Shown: positions 1-7,882, numbered from the stretch's first letter. The stretch is 12,047 bases of DNA from an uncultured Selenomonas sp. (GCA_937915915.1 CALGGN010000443.1:1-12047), one strand, 5' to 3'. Translations and numbers: made by a program. The notes: generated by a model not told the origin, from the letters alone.

Positions 1-414
1 CTCCTGCTGCCGACCGTGGGTCTTCTGGCGGGCGTCGGCGTGGCGGCCATGCTCTACAGCGTGGTGCTGGCGCTTGGCGGGGATATCAACGCAATCTATG
101 CCATGGCGATTTCCTTTGTGCTGGCGATGGCGATATTCGCGCTGATCGTGAACAAGCTGCCTTCGAGCAGGCTTTGGAAAAAGCTGGTGCTGCAGGATGC
201 TTCGCGTTCGGAGCGTGGGTTCGTGAGCGCGGAGGACAGATCCTCGCTGGTAGGCAAGACGGGAGAAGTCTTGACGGAGCTCAGACCTGCAGGTTCGGCG
301 CTTTTGGACGGCAATCCCGTGGATGTGGTGTCGGAGGGCGCCTATATTGAGAAGGGCGAAATGGTGCGCGTGGTGTCGGTGAACGGCAGCCGCGTAGTCG
401 TGCGCAGGGCATAA
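1..414 (+). CDS. NfeD-family membrane protein, C-terminal part (5' end outside window)
   Basis: The reading frame is open from base 1, so the gene is cut by the window edge and only its last 137 codons are visible. Two hydrophobic membrane segments are seen: one at about bases 1-80 (LLAGVGVAAMLYSVVLALGG) and one at about 90-155 (AMAISFVLAMAIFALIV). They are followed by a basic linker and a compact beta-rich domain from about base 235 (LVGKTGEVLTELRPAG ... VVSVNGSRVVVRR). This is the small OB-fold typical of NfeD proteins. NfeD proteins are known partners of flotillin/stomatin-type proteins, and the next gene, 21 bases downstream, is floA, which supports the call and implies an operon. Bacillus has the same arrangement (yqeZ-yqfA). 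Long NfeD forms carry an N-terminal ClpP-like serine protease domain; whether this one does cannot be seen. Confidence 0.85.
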   Translation, partial: LLLPTVGLLAGVGVAAMLYSVVLALGGDINAIYAMAISFVLAMAIFALIVNKLPSSRLWKKLVLQDASRSERGFVSAEDRSSLVGKTGEVLTELRPAGSALLDGNPVDVVSEGAYIEKGEMVRVVSVNGSRVVVRRA

Positions 415-435
415 GTGGTGTAGGGAGGTTTTTTT

Positions 436-1431
436 ATGGAAGGTTTATTTGCGATGGCGTTTCTTCTGGTGGTATGTATTATAGCGGTTTCCGTGTTCCT
501 GCACTTTGTGCCGCTGGGACTTTGGATTTCGGCGATTGCGGCGAACGTGCCGGTGGGGATTTTTACGCTGATCGGCATGCGCATGCGCCGGGTCCCCCCC
601 GCAAAGATCGTGCTGCCGCTGATCAAGGCGAACAAGGCGGGGCTCGATGTGTCTGTGAATCAGTTGGAAGCGCATTATCTGGCAGGCGGCAATGTGGATA
701 AAGTCGTGGATGCTTTGATTGCATCCCATCGTGCGCAGATCACGCTTCCTTTTGAACGCTCGGCGGCCATTGACCTTGCGGGCCGCGATGTGCTGGAAGC
801 CGTGCAGATGAGCGTCAATCCGAAGGTCATTGAAACGCCGGTTGTTTCGGCTGTCGCAAAGAACGGCATTGAGCTGAAAATCAAGGCTCGCGTGACCGTG
901 CGCGCAAATATCGACCGTCTGGTTGGCGGCGCGGGCGAGCCCACGATCATAGCGCGCGTCGGCGAGGGCATTGTCACGACGGTGGGTTCTTCGGCGAGCC
1001 ATACGGATGTGCTCGCCAATCCGGATGATATTTCCAAGACGGTGCTGGGAAAAGGCCTCGATGCAGGCACGGCGTTCGAGATCCTTTCCATCGATATCGC
1101 GGATGTGGATGTGGGCCGCAACATCGGCGCGGAGCTGCAGACCGACCAAGCGGAAGCGGACAAGCGCATTGCCCAGGCAAAGGCGGAGGAACGCCGTGCG
1201 ATGGCTGTGGCGAAGGAGCAGGAGATGAAGGCCTACACGCAGGAGATGGAGGCCAAGGTGGTCGAGGCGCAGGCAGAGGTGCCCCATGCCATGGCCGAGG
1301 CGCTGCGCGAGGGCAAGCTGGGCGTGATGGATTACTACAATCTGAACAATGTGCAGGCCGATACGGATATGCGCAACGCCATCAGCCGCAGCGGGGAGGC
1401 CGGTGCGCCGCCGGCTCCTGCCGTAAAGTGA
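436..1431 (+). CDS. floA: Flotillin-like protein FloA
   Basis: This 331-residue protein has the length expected for bacterial FloA (YqfA), a scaffold of membrane microdomains that affects membrane fluidity and protein complex assembly. Residues 4-50 form a hydrophobic hairpin that anchors the protein. They are followed by the SPFH/PHB region at about residues 55-230, with MRRVPPAKIVLPLIKANKAG at its start and repeated beta/alpha elements such as IELKIKARVTVRANIDRLVGG. Residues 235-290 are Ala/Glu/Lys/Gln-rich (QAEADKRIAQAKAEERRAMA), matching the oligomerising coiled coil of flotillins. The tail is Pro/Ala-rich. ATG at 436 is preceded by a good ribosome binding site, GGAGGT at 423-428. The gene follows an NfeD gene by 21 bases and precedes a small membrane protein gene by 12 bases. 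Confidence 0.95.
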   Translation: MEGLFAMAFLLVVCIIAVSVFLHFVPLGLWISAIAANVPVGIFTLIGMRMRRVPPAKIVLPLIKANKAGLDVSVNQLEAHYLAGGNVDKVVDALIASHRAQITLPFERSAAIDLAGRDVLEAVQMSVNPKVIETPVVSAVAKNGIELKIKARVTVRANIDRLVGGAGEPTIIARVGEGIVTTVGSSASHTDVLANPDDISKTVLGKGLDAGTAFEILSIDIADVDVGRNIGAELQTDQAEADKRIAQAKAEERRAMAVAKEQEMKAYTQEMEAKVVEAQAEVPHAMAEALREGKLGVMDYYNLNNVQADTDMRNAISRSGEAGAPPAPAVK

Positions 1432-1444
1432 CGGTGAGCCGTCA
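1429..1444 (+). promoter_or_regulatory. Hairpin spanning floA stop and next start codon
   Basis: TGACGG (1429-1434), loop TGAG, and CCGTCA (1439-1444) form a perfect 6-bp stem with a 4-nt loop. The stem contains the floA stop codon (1429-1431) and the first base of the ATG at 1444. The only purine-rich SD-like bases (GGTGAG) lie in the stem and loop. Ribosomes terminating floA would melt it, so translational coupling is a reasonable inference; the regulatory role is unproven. Confidence 0.4.
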
Positions 1445-1932
1445 TGGATGACAGTATTATTTTTTTCATGGTCGTGCTCTATATTGCGTACAGCGCGATC
1501 AAGGAAAAGCTGGAAGATGGCAAACGGCGGCGCAAACACCCAAGCCCGCAGCCGCAGAGGATGCCGGAGACGGCAACGCAGTCCGGACAGAGTGCGCGGC
1601 AATCTGAACCTGCGGGAAATATCGAATTCCGTATTCCTCGGATCGAAGGAGCGCCGCCTGAGGATTCCTATCCTGCCAGCATGCAGGAACCAGCGCAGCC
1701 TCCGGAATCTGTGGAGTGGGAGGAACTGCCGGAGCTCGGCTATGAGGAGGTCGAGCGTCAGACTGCGTGCGAGGAGGCCGTGCCGGTGACAACAGAGACG
1801 GAGCCTGCGCCGCAGCCTGTGGTCGCGGCAGGAGCTCCCCATCCGATGCTTCAGCCGAAGAACGCTATGGCAGCGGTGATTTACGCGGAAATATTGAGCC
1901 GTCCCAAGGCATACCGCAGGCGCAGAAGATAG
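1444..1932 (+). CDS. Small single-pass membrane protein with Pro/Glu-rich tail, function unknown
   Basis: I do not recognise a named family for this 162-residue protein. Residues 4-20 (SIIFFMVVLYIAYSAIK) form one hydrophobic helix at the very N terminus, followed by a basic stop-transfer stretch (KRRRK). This suggests an N-out, C-in anchor. Residues 32-135 are low in complexity and rich in Pro, Glu and Gln, and are probably disordered. The last 25 residues look more ordered (NAMAAVIYAEILSRPKAYRR) and end in five arginines, so a short C-terminal helix could be the conserved part. The gene starts 12 bases after floA and is followed by an intrinsic terminator, so it is the last gene of the nfeD-floA unit and may act with it. 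No strong SD is present; the start is embedded in a small hairpin. Confidence 0.75.
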   Translation: MDDSIIFFMVVLYIAYSAIKEKLEDGKRRRKHPSPQPQRMPETATQSGQSARQSEPAGNIEFRIPRIEGAPPEDSYPASMQEPAQPPESVEWEELPELGYEEVERQTACEEAVPVTTETEPAPQPVVAAGAPHPMLQPKNAMAAVIYAEILSRPKAYRRRRR

Positions 1933-1960
1933 CAGGAGCGGATTTGCTCTCATTGATTTT

Positions 1961-1993
1961 TGGCAGGCATGAAAATTTGCCTGCCATTTTTTT
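1961..1993 (+). terminator. Rho-independent terminator of nfeD-floA operon
   Basis: TGGCAGGCA (1961-1969) pairs perfectly with TGCCTGCCA (1978-1986) over 9 bp with an 8-nt loop. Seven T residues follow directly (1987-1993). It lies 28 bases after the stop of the small membrane protein gene, so it ends the first operon. Confidence 0.93.
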
Positions 1994-2142
1994 GATTTTC
2001 TGCAAAAAATGTTGGAAAACAAGCAGGGATTTTTCTGTTGGATAGCGAACATTTCTATTAACATGTAGTATTGGCGAAATTTGGACATATGACAGGAGAC
2101 GGGTTCCGAAGAAGCGAGTTTTAGAGAAGCAGGTGAGCGATT

Positions 2143-3006
2143 GTGGAAAAAGTCAAAGTAATGATTGTAGATGATTCCAAAATTAGTCGCGCGATATTGA
2201 AAGGGCATCTGTCGAAGACTAATTTTGAAGTCGTTGCTATGGCAAAGGACGCGGCGGAAGCCGTGAATCTTTATAAAGAAACAGCACCCGCGATTGTGAC
2301 GATGGACATGAACCTGCCGGATGCGGATGGCATCGAATGCAGCCGCAGGATCCGTTCCATCGATCCGGAGGCAAAGATCCTGATGATCAGCGCGATGAAG
2401 GACGCAAGCCTGGAAGCGAGGGGCCGTGCCGTCGGCATCGGCGCGTTCCTGCAGAAGCCGGTCAGCACGAACGATATCATAGAGTCTTTGATGGTTCTGT
2501 GCCAGAGCAAGGTGGGCAGGATCGCGGTGCTTCGGGATTCTTACGCAAAGGCGTTTGAGAGAGCTTTCCAGCAGGGGATTCTCAGCATTATCGGGCTGAA
2601 TTGCACGACGGCCATGGAGGTGGATGACCACAAATACCTGGATGTCACGGGAACGGCAGTCATTATCGGCTTGACGGGTCATCCTTCGGGGCGCGCCATC
2701 ATGTACATGACATCCGAAACCGCGAAGGCCTTCTCTGCGCTTATGCTGGGCGAGGAGAATCCGGATACTTTGACGGACGATGAGGCTGGCGAGTCCATTG
2801 AGGAAGCGTCCAATATCATTGTTGGACGGGGTGTTTCCAATATCAATGACATGTTCAAGGACAAAGAAATGCGTATCACGCCGCCGGGAACGATCTGCGG
2901 CTCGAGAATTCGTATCGCAAGTCCAAAGCTCACCACCTTCAAGATTACGGCGGACACAAGGATTGGGCAGATTTGCATGAATGTTGGATTTGCGGAAGGA
3001 GAATGA
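2143..3006 (+). CDS. Response regulator with fused CheX-like phosphatase domain
   Basis: This 287-residue protein has two domains. Residues 4-120 are a CheY-like receiver with acidic pocket D10-D11, phospho-acceptor D55 (VTMDMNLPDADG), the switch Ser at 83 and conserved K105-P106. Residues about 130-287 are CheX/CheC-like: E217-x3-E221-x2-N224-x22-P247 reproduces the spacing of the (D/S)-x3-E-x2-N-x22-P signature of CheC/CheX CheY-P phosphatases, with the catalytic Glu and Asn kept. The start is GTG at 2143, with AGGTGAG at 2131-2137 as ribosome binding site. The REC domain should be phosphorylated by a histidine kinase, probably CheA. The attached domain could dephosphorylate it in cis or dephosphorylate CheY in trans; that is inference. 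A separate CheX gene starts 4 bases after its stop. Confidence 0.9.
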   Translation: MEKVKVMIVDDSKISRAILKGHLSKTNFEVVAMAKDAAEAVNLYKETAPAIVTMDMNLPDADGIECSRRIRSIDPEAKILMISAMKDASLEARGRAVGIGAFLQKPVSTNDIIESLMVLCQSKVGRIAVLRDSYAKAFERAFQQGILSIIGLNCTTAMEVDDHKYLDVTGTAVIIGLTGHPSGRAIMYMTSETAKAFSALMLGEENPDTLTDDEAGESIEEASNIIVGRGVSNINDMFKDKEMRITPPGTICGSRIRIASPKLTTFKITADTRIGQICMNVGFAEGE

Positions 3007-3010
3007 TAGG

Positions 3011-3475
3011 ATGGATGCGAAATTAGTCAACCCTTTCGTCGATGCTTTCACGGCCGTGATGCCTCAGATGGGGTTCCCGGAACCCAAGCGGGCCAAGCTC
3101 AGCGTCCAGCAGCTCCATGCAGTAAGTCTTGGAGTTTCCGTGATTGTGGGATTTACAAAGCAGGTACGCGGGAATGTGGTCTATAATATGACGGAGGACA
3201 CGGCGAAATACATTGCTTCAACCATGATGATGGGCATGCCAGTGGCAGAGTTTGATGCAATGGCGCAGAGCGCGATTTCCGAGATGTCCAACATGCTGAC
3301 CGCGAATGCGGCGACCAATCTGACCGCGATGGGGCTGGAAGTGGATATCTCTACGCCGAGCCTTTCCGTGGGGGAAAAATTCCAGATCAAGATCAGCGAC
3401 GCGCAGTATTTGACGGTCGAGATGGATTTGGGCGGGCATGTCGTAGAGCTGGATATTGCGGTGGACACACAGTAA
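3011..3475 (+). CDS. cheX: CheX family chemotaxis phosphatase
   Basis: This 154-residue protein has the length of stand-alone CheX. CheX proteins dephosphorylate CheY-P and act as dimers. The catalytic helix shows S87-x3-E91-x2-N94 (SAISEMSNML) and a later Pro at 116, one residue short of the usual N-x22-P spacing. Earlier parts (LGVSVIVGFTKQVRGNVVYNM, then TEDTAKYIASTMMMG) match the CheX beta-sheet and first helix. I chose ATG at 3011 because AAGGAG at 2996-3001 is well placed before it. An in-frame ATG at 2981 would overlap the preceding gene and add ten residues unlike the family. It is co-transcribed with the REC-CheX fusion and probably works with it on the same phosphorelay. A 10-bp inverted repeat follows the gene. 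Confidence 0.9.
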   Translation: MDAKLVNPFVDAFTAVMPQMGFPEPKRAKLSVQQLHAVSLGVSVIVGFTKQVRGNVVYNMTEDTAKYIASTMMMGMPVAEFDAMAQSAISEMSNMLTANAATNLTAMGLEVDISTPSLSVGEKFQIKISDAQYLTVEMDLGGHVVELDIAVDTQ

Positions 3476-3498
3476 GGAGTTCATTTTGCGGTGATTTG

Positions 3499-3528
3499 AT
3501 TCCCGGACGAATTCGTTTGTCCGGGAAT
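3499..3528 (+). terminator. Inverted repeat after cheX, probable weak terminator
   Basis: ATTCCCGGAC (3499-3508) and GTCCGGGAAT (3519-3528) form a perfect 10-bp stem with a 10-nt loop. The trailing bases (TTGTAAGT) contain few T residues, so termination may be incomplete and allow read-through into the receptor gene. Confidence 0.6.
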
Positions 3529-3609
3529 TTGTAAGTCATAGGGAACTGTCGCGAAGGGCATCCGGCGTGTATCGGCAGATCCTAGGATATTGATACAGGG
3601 GGACAGGAT

Positions 3610-5622
3610 ATGCAAGCAGGAAATTTGCGCACCAAGTTTTTAGCGGGGTTCCTGCCGCTTTTCTTAGGCAGCTTCATCGTGCTGTTCGGCATTTGCTATT
3701 ATTTGTCCAACCAGTCCCTGACGCGGGAAGCGGATATGATTTCCGCGCAGACAGGGCGTACGGCAGCGCTTGAGGTGGAGAAGATTTTCCAGCGGCAGAT
3801 TCAGTATGTGGCGGGGATTTCGAAAAATGAGGGTATCATCTATGGGGATCGGGAGAGACGTACGCAGATCCTGGACAGGATGTTTGGAGAATCCAAGGGA
3901 TTTGCCATGCTGGCCTTTTCCGATGTGAACGGGCAGGCATTCAGCAACAAGGGCAAGGATATGGACCGGGCCAGCCGCGATTATATCAAGGCGGTACGGG
4001 AAACGAAACAGCCGTTTATCACAGGCCCTTCGATTTCCGGCTCGACGGGAAAGCTCATTACGGTGATTGCTTATCCGGTGCTGGATGAGGCAGAGCAGCT
4101 GGTTGGCATTCTCTATGGGACGGTGGAACTGGACGAAATCTCGAATATGGTGGGAGGCATCCGTTTCTTTGCGTCCGGAAGGGTGTTCCTTGCGGACCAG
4201 GAGGGCAAGGTCATTGCTGACGGGCAGCATCCGGAGGATGTCGGCCAGCGGGATCTCTCGGTGGAGCAGTCCACAAAGGAAAATGATGCAAGGCTCGTGC
4301 AGGCGTTTGCTTCTGCGAAGGAGCAGAAGACACAGGTTTCTACGGAGTATGTGGCAGCGGACGGCGTGGAGAGCGAAGCGGTTGTCACGCCGGTGGAACT
4401 TGGATATCGCACGTGGCTGGCTGTGGCGACGGCGCCGCTGTCGGAGATCCGTGCGGAGGCTGCGCATCTGGTGCGGACGATGGCGATTGCGGCAGTCATC
4501 ATGCTGATCGGCCTTGCGGCGATCCTATGGGCTGCTGCGGGAAGGATTTCCGCGCCGGCGGTGAAACTGCTGGAAGAATGCAATATCATCAACAGCGGGG
4601 ATCTGCGGGAGCGTGAGCTCTGCGTGGTCTCGGATGATGAATTCGGGAAGCTGGCGCAGGGCTTTGCGGATATGCGCAATTCCATGCGGAAGCTTTTGCG
4701 ACAGATACAGATCCATGCGGAGAAAGTCTCGGCATCTGCGGAGGAGCTCACGGAGGCATCGCACCAGTCGGCAGAGGCTTCGAATCAGGTGGCGGTTTCC
4801 GTCACGGATATCGCCGGCGGCATCGCGGCGCAGTCGGATTCGGCGGCAGCAGCGGATGAGACGGCTCATACGGTGGCGGAGCGTGCGGTGAGCGTCGCGG
4901 ACAACGCGAACGCCCTCTCCATGGTTACCTCCATGGCGGTGGAACGTGTCGCGGATGGACGCACCTCCATCCAGAAAATCGTGACCTCCATGGAGACGAT
5001 CAATGAGAGCGCGACAACGGTTCAGGCATCCATTTCCGAGCTGGCGAAGCGTTCGGACGAGATCAGCAACATCGTGGATTTGATTACGGGCATTGCGGCG
5101 CAGACCAATCTCCTGGCGCTCAATGCGGCCATCGAGGCGGCGCGCGCGGGCGAGCAGGGCAGAGGGTTTGCTGTCGTGGCGGATGAGGTGCGCAAGCTGG
5201 CGGAGGAATCGGCAAATTCATCCCAGCAGATCGCGGCGCTTGTGACAAGGATACAGGATGAGATGAACGGCGCTGTGGAGGCGAGCCGGAAGAGCACGGA
5301 GAGCGTGGCAAGCAGCATAGACTCGGTGCGTGAGGCGGACGGTATCTTTGAGTCAATCCGGCTGTCCATCGAGGCGCTGGCCGGCGGCATTGCAGAGGTC
5401 TCCAACAGCATCGGGGATATTTCGACCGGAGTGCAGGGCATGCAGAAAAACGCGGACGATATCAGCTCCATCAGCAAAGAAAATGCGAACCGCACTCAGG
5501 CGGTCTCGGCAACGACGGAAGAGCAGTCGGCGTCCAATCAGGAGATCGCGGCTGCGACGAGGAGTTTGTCGGAACTGGCAGAGCAGCTGGCTGCAGAGGT
5601 CGGGAAGTTCCGCCTTTCATGA
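3610..5622 (+). CDS. Methyl-accepting chemotaxis protein with periplasmic dCache-type sensor
   Basis: This 670-residue transmembrane chemoreceptor would pass ligand occupancy to CheA/CheW. TM1 lies at about residues 10-33 and TM2 at about 291-312. The roughly 255 residues between them look like a double-Cache sensor, including the typical segment DYIKAVRETKQPFITGPSIS followed by TGKLITVIAYPV. A HAMP domain follows at about 313-366. The cytoplasmic signalling domain runs from about 395 to the end. Its hairpin tip is very well conserved at 494-520, including QTNLLALNAAIEAARAGEQG and then RGFAVVADEVRKLAEES. There is no C-terminal pentapeptide tether for CheR/CheB. The ligand cannot be read from the sequence. 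ATG at 3610 has AGGGGG at about 3597-3602. The gene lies 134 bases after cheX and is followed by a terminator hairpin. Confidence 0.96.
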   Translation: MQAGNLRTKFLAGFLPLFLGSFIVLFGICYYLSNQSLTREADMISAQTGRTAALEVEKIFQRQIQYVAGISKNEGIIYGDRERRTQILDRMFGESKGFAMLAFSDVNGQAFSNKGKDMDRASRDYIKAVRETKQPFITGPSISGSTGKLITVIAYPVLDEAEQLVGILYGTVELDEISNMVGGIRFFASGRVFLADQEGKVIADGQHPEDVGQRDLSVEQSTKENDARLVQAFASAKEQKTQVSTEYVAADGVESEAVVTPVELGYRTWLAVATAPLSEIRAEAAHLVRTMAIAAVIMLIGLAAILWAAAGRISAPAVKLLEECNIINSGDLRERELCVVSDDEFGKLAQGFADMRNSMRKLLRQIQIHAEKVSASAEELTEASHQSAEASNQVAVSVTDIAGGIAAQSDSAAAADETAHTVAERAVSVADNANALSMVTSMAVERVADGRTSIQKIVTSMETINESATTVQASISELAKRSDEISNIVDLITGIAAQTNLLALNAAIEAARAGEQGRGFAVVADEVRKLAEESANSSQQIAALVTRIQDEMNGAVEASRKSTESVASSIDSVREADGIFESIRLSIEALAGGIAEVSNSIGDISTGVQGMQKNADDISSISKENANRTQAVSATTEEQSASNQEIAAATRSLSELAEQLAAEVGKFRLS

Positions 5623-5637
5623 GATTTGTGCAGGGAT

Positions 5638-5675
5638 AAAAGACACAGCGAGGGAATGGCCTCGCTGTATCTTTT
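5638..5675 (+). terminator. Intrinsic terminator after chemoreceptor gene
   Basis: ACAGCGAGG (5645-5653) pairs with CCTCGCTGT (5660-5668), with loop GAATGG. The stem continues past one C-A mismatch, with AAAAGA (5638-5643) opposite TCTTTT (5670-5675). A-rich and T-rich flanks on both sides would allow it to work in either direction. Confidence 0.85.
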
Positions 5676-5727
5676 GTACTCGCGTACAGCGCATTTTCGC
5701 TTGAAGAGGCCGGCGGCGTGATGGGAT

Positions 5728-5756
5728 TTGCCCGTCAAGGGAAATCGTGATATAAT
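5728..5756 (+). promoter_or_regulatory. Sigma-A-type promoter of ftsH
   Basis: TTGCCC (5728-5733) is followed by a 17-bp spacer and a perfect TATAAT (5751-5756). TG at 5748-5749 adds an extended -10. It sits about 45 bases before the ftsH start and after the receptor terminator, so ftsH has its own promoter. Confidence 0.85.
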
Positions 5757-5800
5757 GATACATCAAGATTATTTGTTCGGAAAGAGGAGGACCGCATAGA

Positions 5801-7816
5801 TTGAATAAGTTCTTGCGCAATGTAGGTTTTTACTTGCTGATTATTCTGGTGGCGATTTCCATCATTGACTATTTCTCAATCAAGAGCACGGCCAGGCAGG
5901 AGGTGCTGTACAGCGACTTCCTGAAACGGGTGGATGCAGGCGAGGTTTCCAAGGTCGTCATCATCAACAATATGATACGCGGGACTCTTTCCGATGGGAC
6001 GGAGTTCACGACGATCACGCCGGATGCGCCGAACAGCGATGCGAAGCTGTTGCCGACACTCCAGCAGAAGGGCGTGGAGATTGGGGCAGAGAATCCTCCG
6101 GAGCCGCCTTGGTGGACGACGATGTTTTCCTCCATTCTGCCGATTCTGCTCTTGATCGGTGTATGGTTCTTCATCATGCAGCAGACGCAGGGCGGCGGCG
6201 GACGGGTGATGTCCTTTGGCAAGAGCCGTGCGCGCATGAGCGGCAGCGACAAGATCAAGGTGACCTTCACGGATGTCGCAGGCGCGGATGAGGCGAAGCA
6301 GGAGCTGGAGGAGGTCGTGGAATTTCTCAAGCAGCCGAAGAAGTTCAATGACTTGGGAGCGCGTATTCCGAAAGGCGTATTGCTCTTCGGGCCTCCGGGC
6401 ACGGGCAAGACGCTTTTGGCGAAGGCAGTGGCCGGTGAGGCGGGCGTGCCGTTTTTCTCCATCAGCGGATCGGATTTTGTGGAGATGTTCGTGGGCGTCG
6501 GCGCATCCCGCGTGCGTGATCTCTTTGAGCAGGCAAAGAAGAATGCGCCCTGCATCGTGTTCATCGATGAAATTGATGCCGTGGGGCGCCAGCGCGGCGC
6601 CGGAGTCGGCGGCGGGCATGATGAGCGGGAGCAGACACTCAATCAGCTCTTGGTCGAAATGGACGGATTTGCCGCGAATGAGGGAATCATCATCGTGGCG
6701 GCGACGAACCGCCCCGATATCTTGGATCCTGCGCTTTTGCGCCCCGGGCGTTTCGACCGCCAGATCGTGGTGGACAAGCCGGACGTGAAGGGCAGGCTGG
6801 CCATCCTTCAGGTGCATACCAAGGGGAAGCCTGTGTCGAAGAACGCGGATCTGGATATTCTGGCGCGCAGGACACCGGGCTTTACGGGGGCGGACCTCAG
6901 CAATCTGGTGAACGAGGCGGCTCTCTTGGCTGCGCGGCGCGACAAGAAGCAGATCGATATGGCGGAGCTGGAGGAATCCATCGAGCGCGTGATGGCGGGC
7001 CCTGAGCGAAAGTCCCACGTGATGAGCGAGGATGAGAAGAAACTTACTGCGTATCATGAGGGCGGGCATACCTTGGTTGGCATGATGCTCAAGCATGCGG
7101 ATCCCGTGCACAAGGTCACCATCATTCCCCGCGGGCGTGCCGGGGGCTACACGCTCATGCTGCCGAAGGAGGATCGCTCCTATGCGACGAGGTCGGAGCT
7201 CATGGATCGCCTGAAGGTTGCAATGGGCGGGCGCGTAGCGGAGGAGATTGTGCTGAAGGAGATCAGCACGGGCGCATCGCAGGATATCCAGCAGGCATCC
7301 CGCATCGTGCGCGGCATGATCATGCAGTATGGCATGAGCGATGTGCTGGGACCGATTGCCTATGGTGAAAGCCAGAACCATCAGGTATTTCTCGGCAGGG
7401 ATTTCAATCAGCAGCGCAACTACTCGGAGGAGGTGGCCTGCGAGATTGACAAGGAAGTCCGCCGCTATATGGAAGAGGCCTATGAGGCATGCCGTGAGAT
7501 CATTACGGAGCATATCGGCAAGCTGGAGCTTATCGCCCAGGCGCTGATCGAGCGCGAGACCCTGAGCGCGAAGCAGCTGGAGGAATTGATGGAAAAGGGC
7601 ACGATCACGGACGAGGACAGCGACGAGGACGATAAGCCGTCGGACGATGATACAACTACGCCCCTCATGACGCCAATTCCCGTGGACGTTCCCGCGAATG
7701 AGGAGCAGCAGGAAGCCGTTCCCGTGGAAACAGAGAAGGATGCGGACGAGGAAGAAGAGGTACTGGCAGGAAAAGCGACGGAACCAAAGTTCAACGTGAC
7801 GCATTTTGACAAGTGA
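5801..7816 (+). CDS. ftsH: ATP-dependent zinc metalloprotease FtsH
   Basis: FtsH is a membrane-anchored hexameric AAA+ protease that unfolds and degrades membrane and regulatory proteins. TM1 lies at residues 7-26, an extracytoplasmic domain at about 27-105 and TM2 at 107-126. The AAA domain has Walker A G197-PPGTGK-T204, Walker B with D256-E257, and the second region of homology (ATNRPDILDPALLRPGRFDR). The M41 protease site is H419-E420-G421-G422-H423 with D495 as third zinc ligand; Gly replaces the more usual Ala in HEAGH. At 671 residues it is longer than many FtsH proteins because of an acidic tail from about residue 610 (DEDSDEDDKPSDDD ... DADEEEE). The start is TTG at 5801, supported by AGAGGAGG at 5783-5790 and the typical opening MNKFLRN. 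No in-frame ATG lies nearby upstream. Confidence 0.98.
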   Translation: MNKFLRNVGFYLLIILVAISIIDYFSIKSTARQEVLYSDFLKRVDAGEVSKVVIINNMIRGTLSDGTEFTTITPDAPNSDAKLLPTLQQKGVEIGAENPPEPPWWTTMFSSILPILLLIGVWFFIMQQTQGGGGRVMSFGKSRARMSGSDKIKVTFTDVAGADEAKQELEEVVEFLKQPKKFNDLGARIPKGVLLFGPPGTGKTLLAKAVAGEAGVPFFSISGSDFVEMFVGVGASRVRDLFEQAKKNAPCIVFIDEIDAVGRQRGAGVGGGHDEREQTLNQLLVEMDGFAANEGIIIVAATNRPDILDPALLRPGRFDRQIVVDKPDVKGRLAILQVHTKGKPVSKNADLDILARRTPGFTGADLSNLVNEAALLAARRDKKQIDMAELEESIERVMAGPERKSHVMSEDEKKLTAYHEGGHTLVGMMLKHADPVHKVTIIPRGRAGGYTLMLPKEDRSYATRSELMDRLKVAMGGRVAEEIVLKEISTGASQDIQQASRIVRGMIMQYGMSDVLGPIAYGESQNHQVFLGRDFNQQRNYSEEVACEIDKEVRRYMEEAYEACREIITEHIGKLELIAQALIERETLSAKQLEELMEKGTITDEDSDEDDKPSDDDTTTPLMTPIPVDVPANEEQQEAVPVETEKDADEEEEVLAGKATEPKFNVTHFDK

Positions 7817-7872
7817 AATCAAATAGCGACCATGCGGGTCTGTCAACATCCCGTGTGGTCGCTGTTTGATTT
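7816..7872 (+). terminator. Long-stem terminator of ftsH
   Basis: Bases 7816-7832 (AAATCAAATAGCGACCA) pair with 7856-7872 (TGGTCGCTGTTTGATTT) over 17 bp with a single T-G wobble. A short inner stem, CGGG/CCCG, lies in the loop. The first base of the left arm is the last base of the ftsH stop codon. The T-rich right arm can serve as the U-tract. Confidence 0.85.
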
Positions 7873-7882
7873 AGGGAAACAC

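Noticed and set aside
2000..2142. Promoter for the response regulator gene
   Set aside because: I saw several partial -35/-10 matches (for example TTGGAT at about 2038 and TAACAT at about 2059), but none had acceptable spacing and consensus together.
445..3051. An 868-codon open frame on the minus strand across floA, the small membrane gene and the response regulator
   Set aside because: It is very rich in His, Arg and Leu, shows no domain, runs antisense to three well-supported genes and crosses a good terminator. It is a composition shadow of G+C-biased third positions.
3529..3609. Promoter or flagellar sigma-factor site ahead of the chemoreceptor
   Set aside because: Candidate boxes are poor matches and no sigma-28-like pair is convincing.
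5876..7849. A 657-codon open frame on the minus strand opposite ftsH
   Set aside because: The translation is His/Arg/Leu-rich without recognisable motifs, and the + strand frame is unmistakably ftsH.
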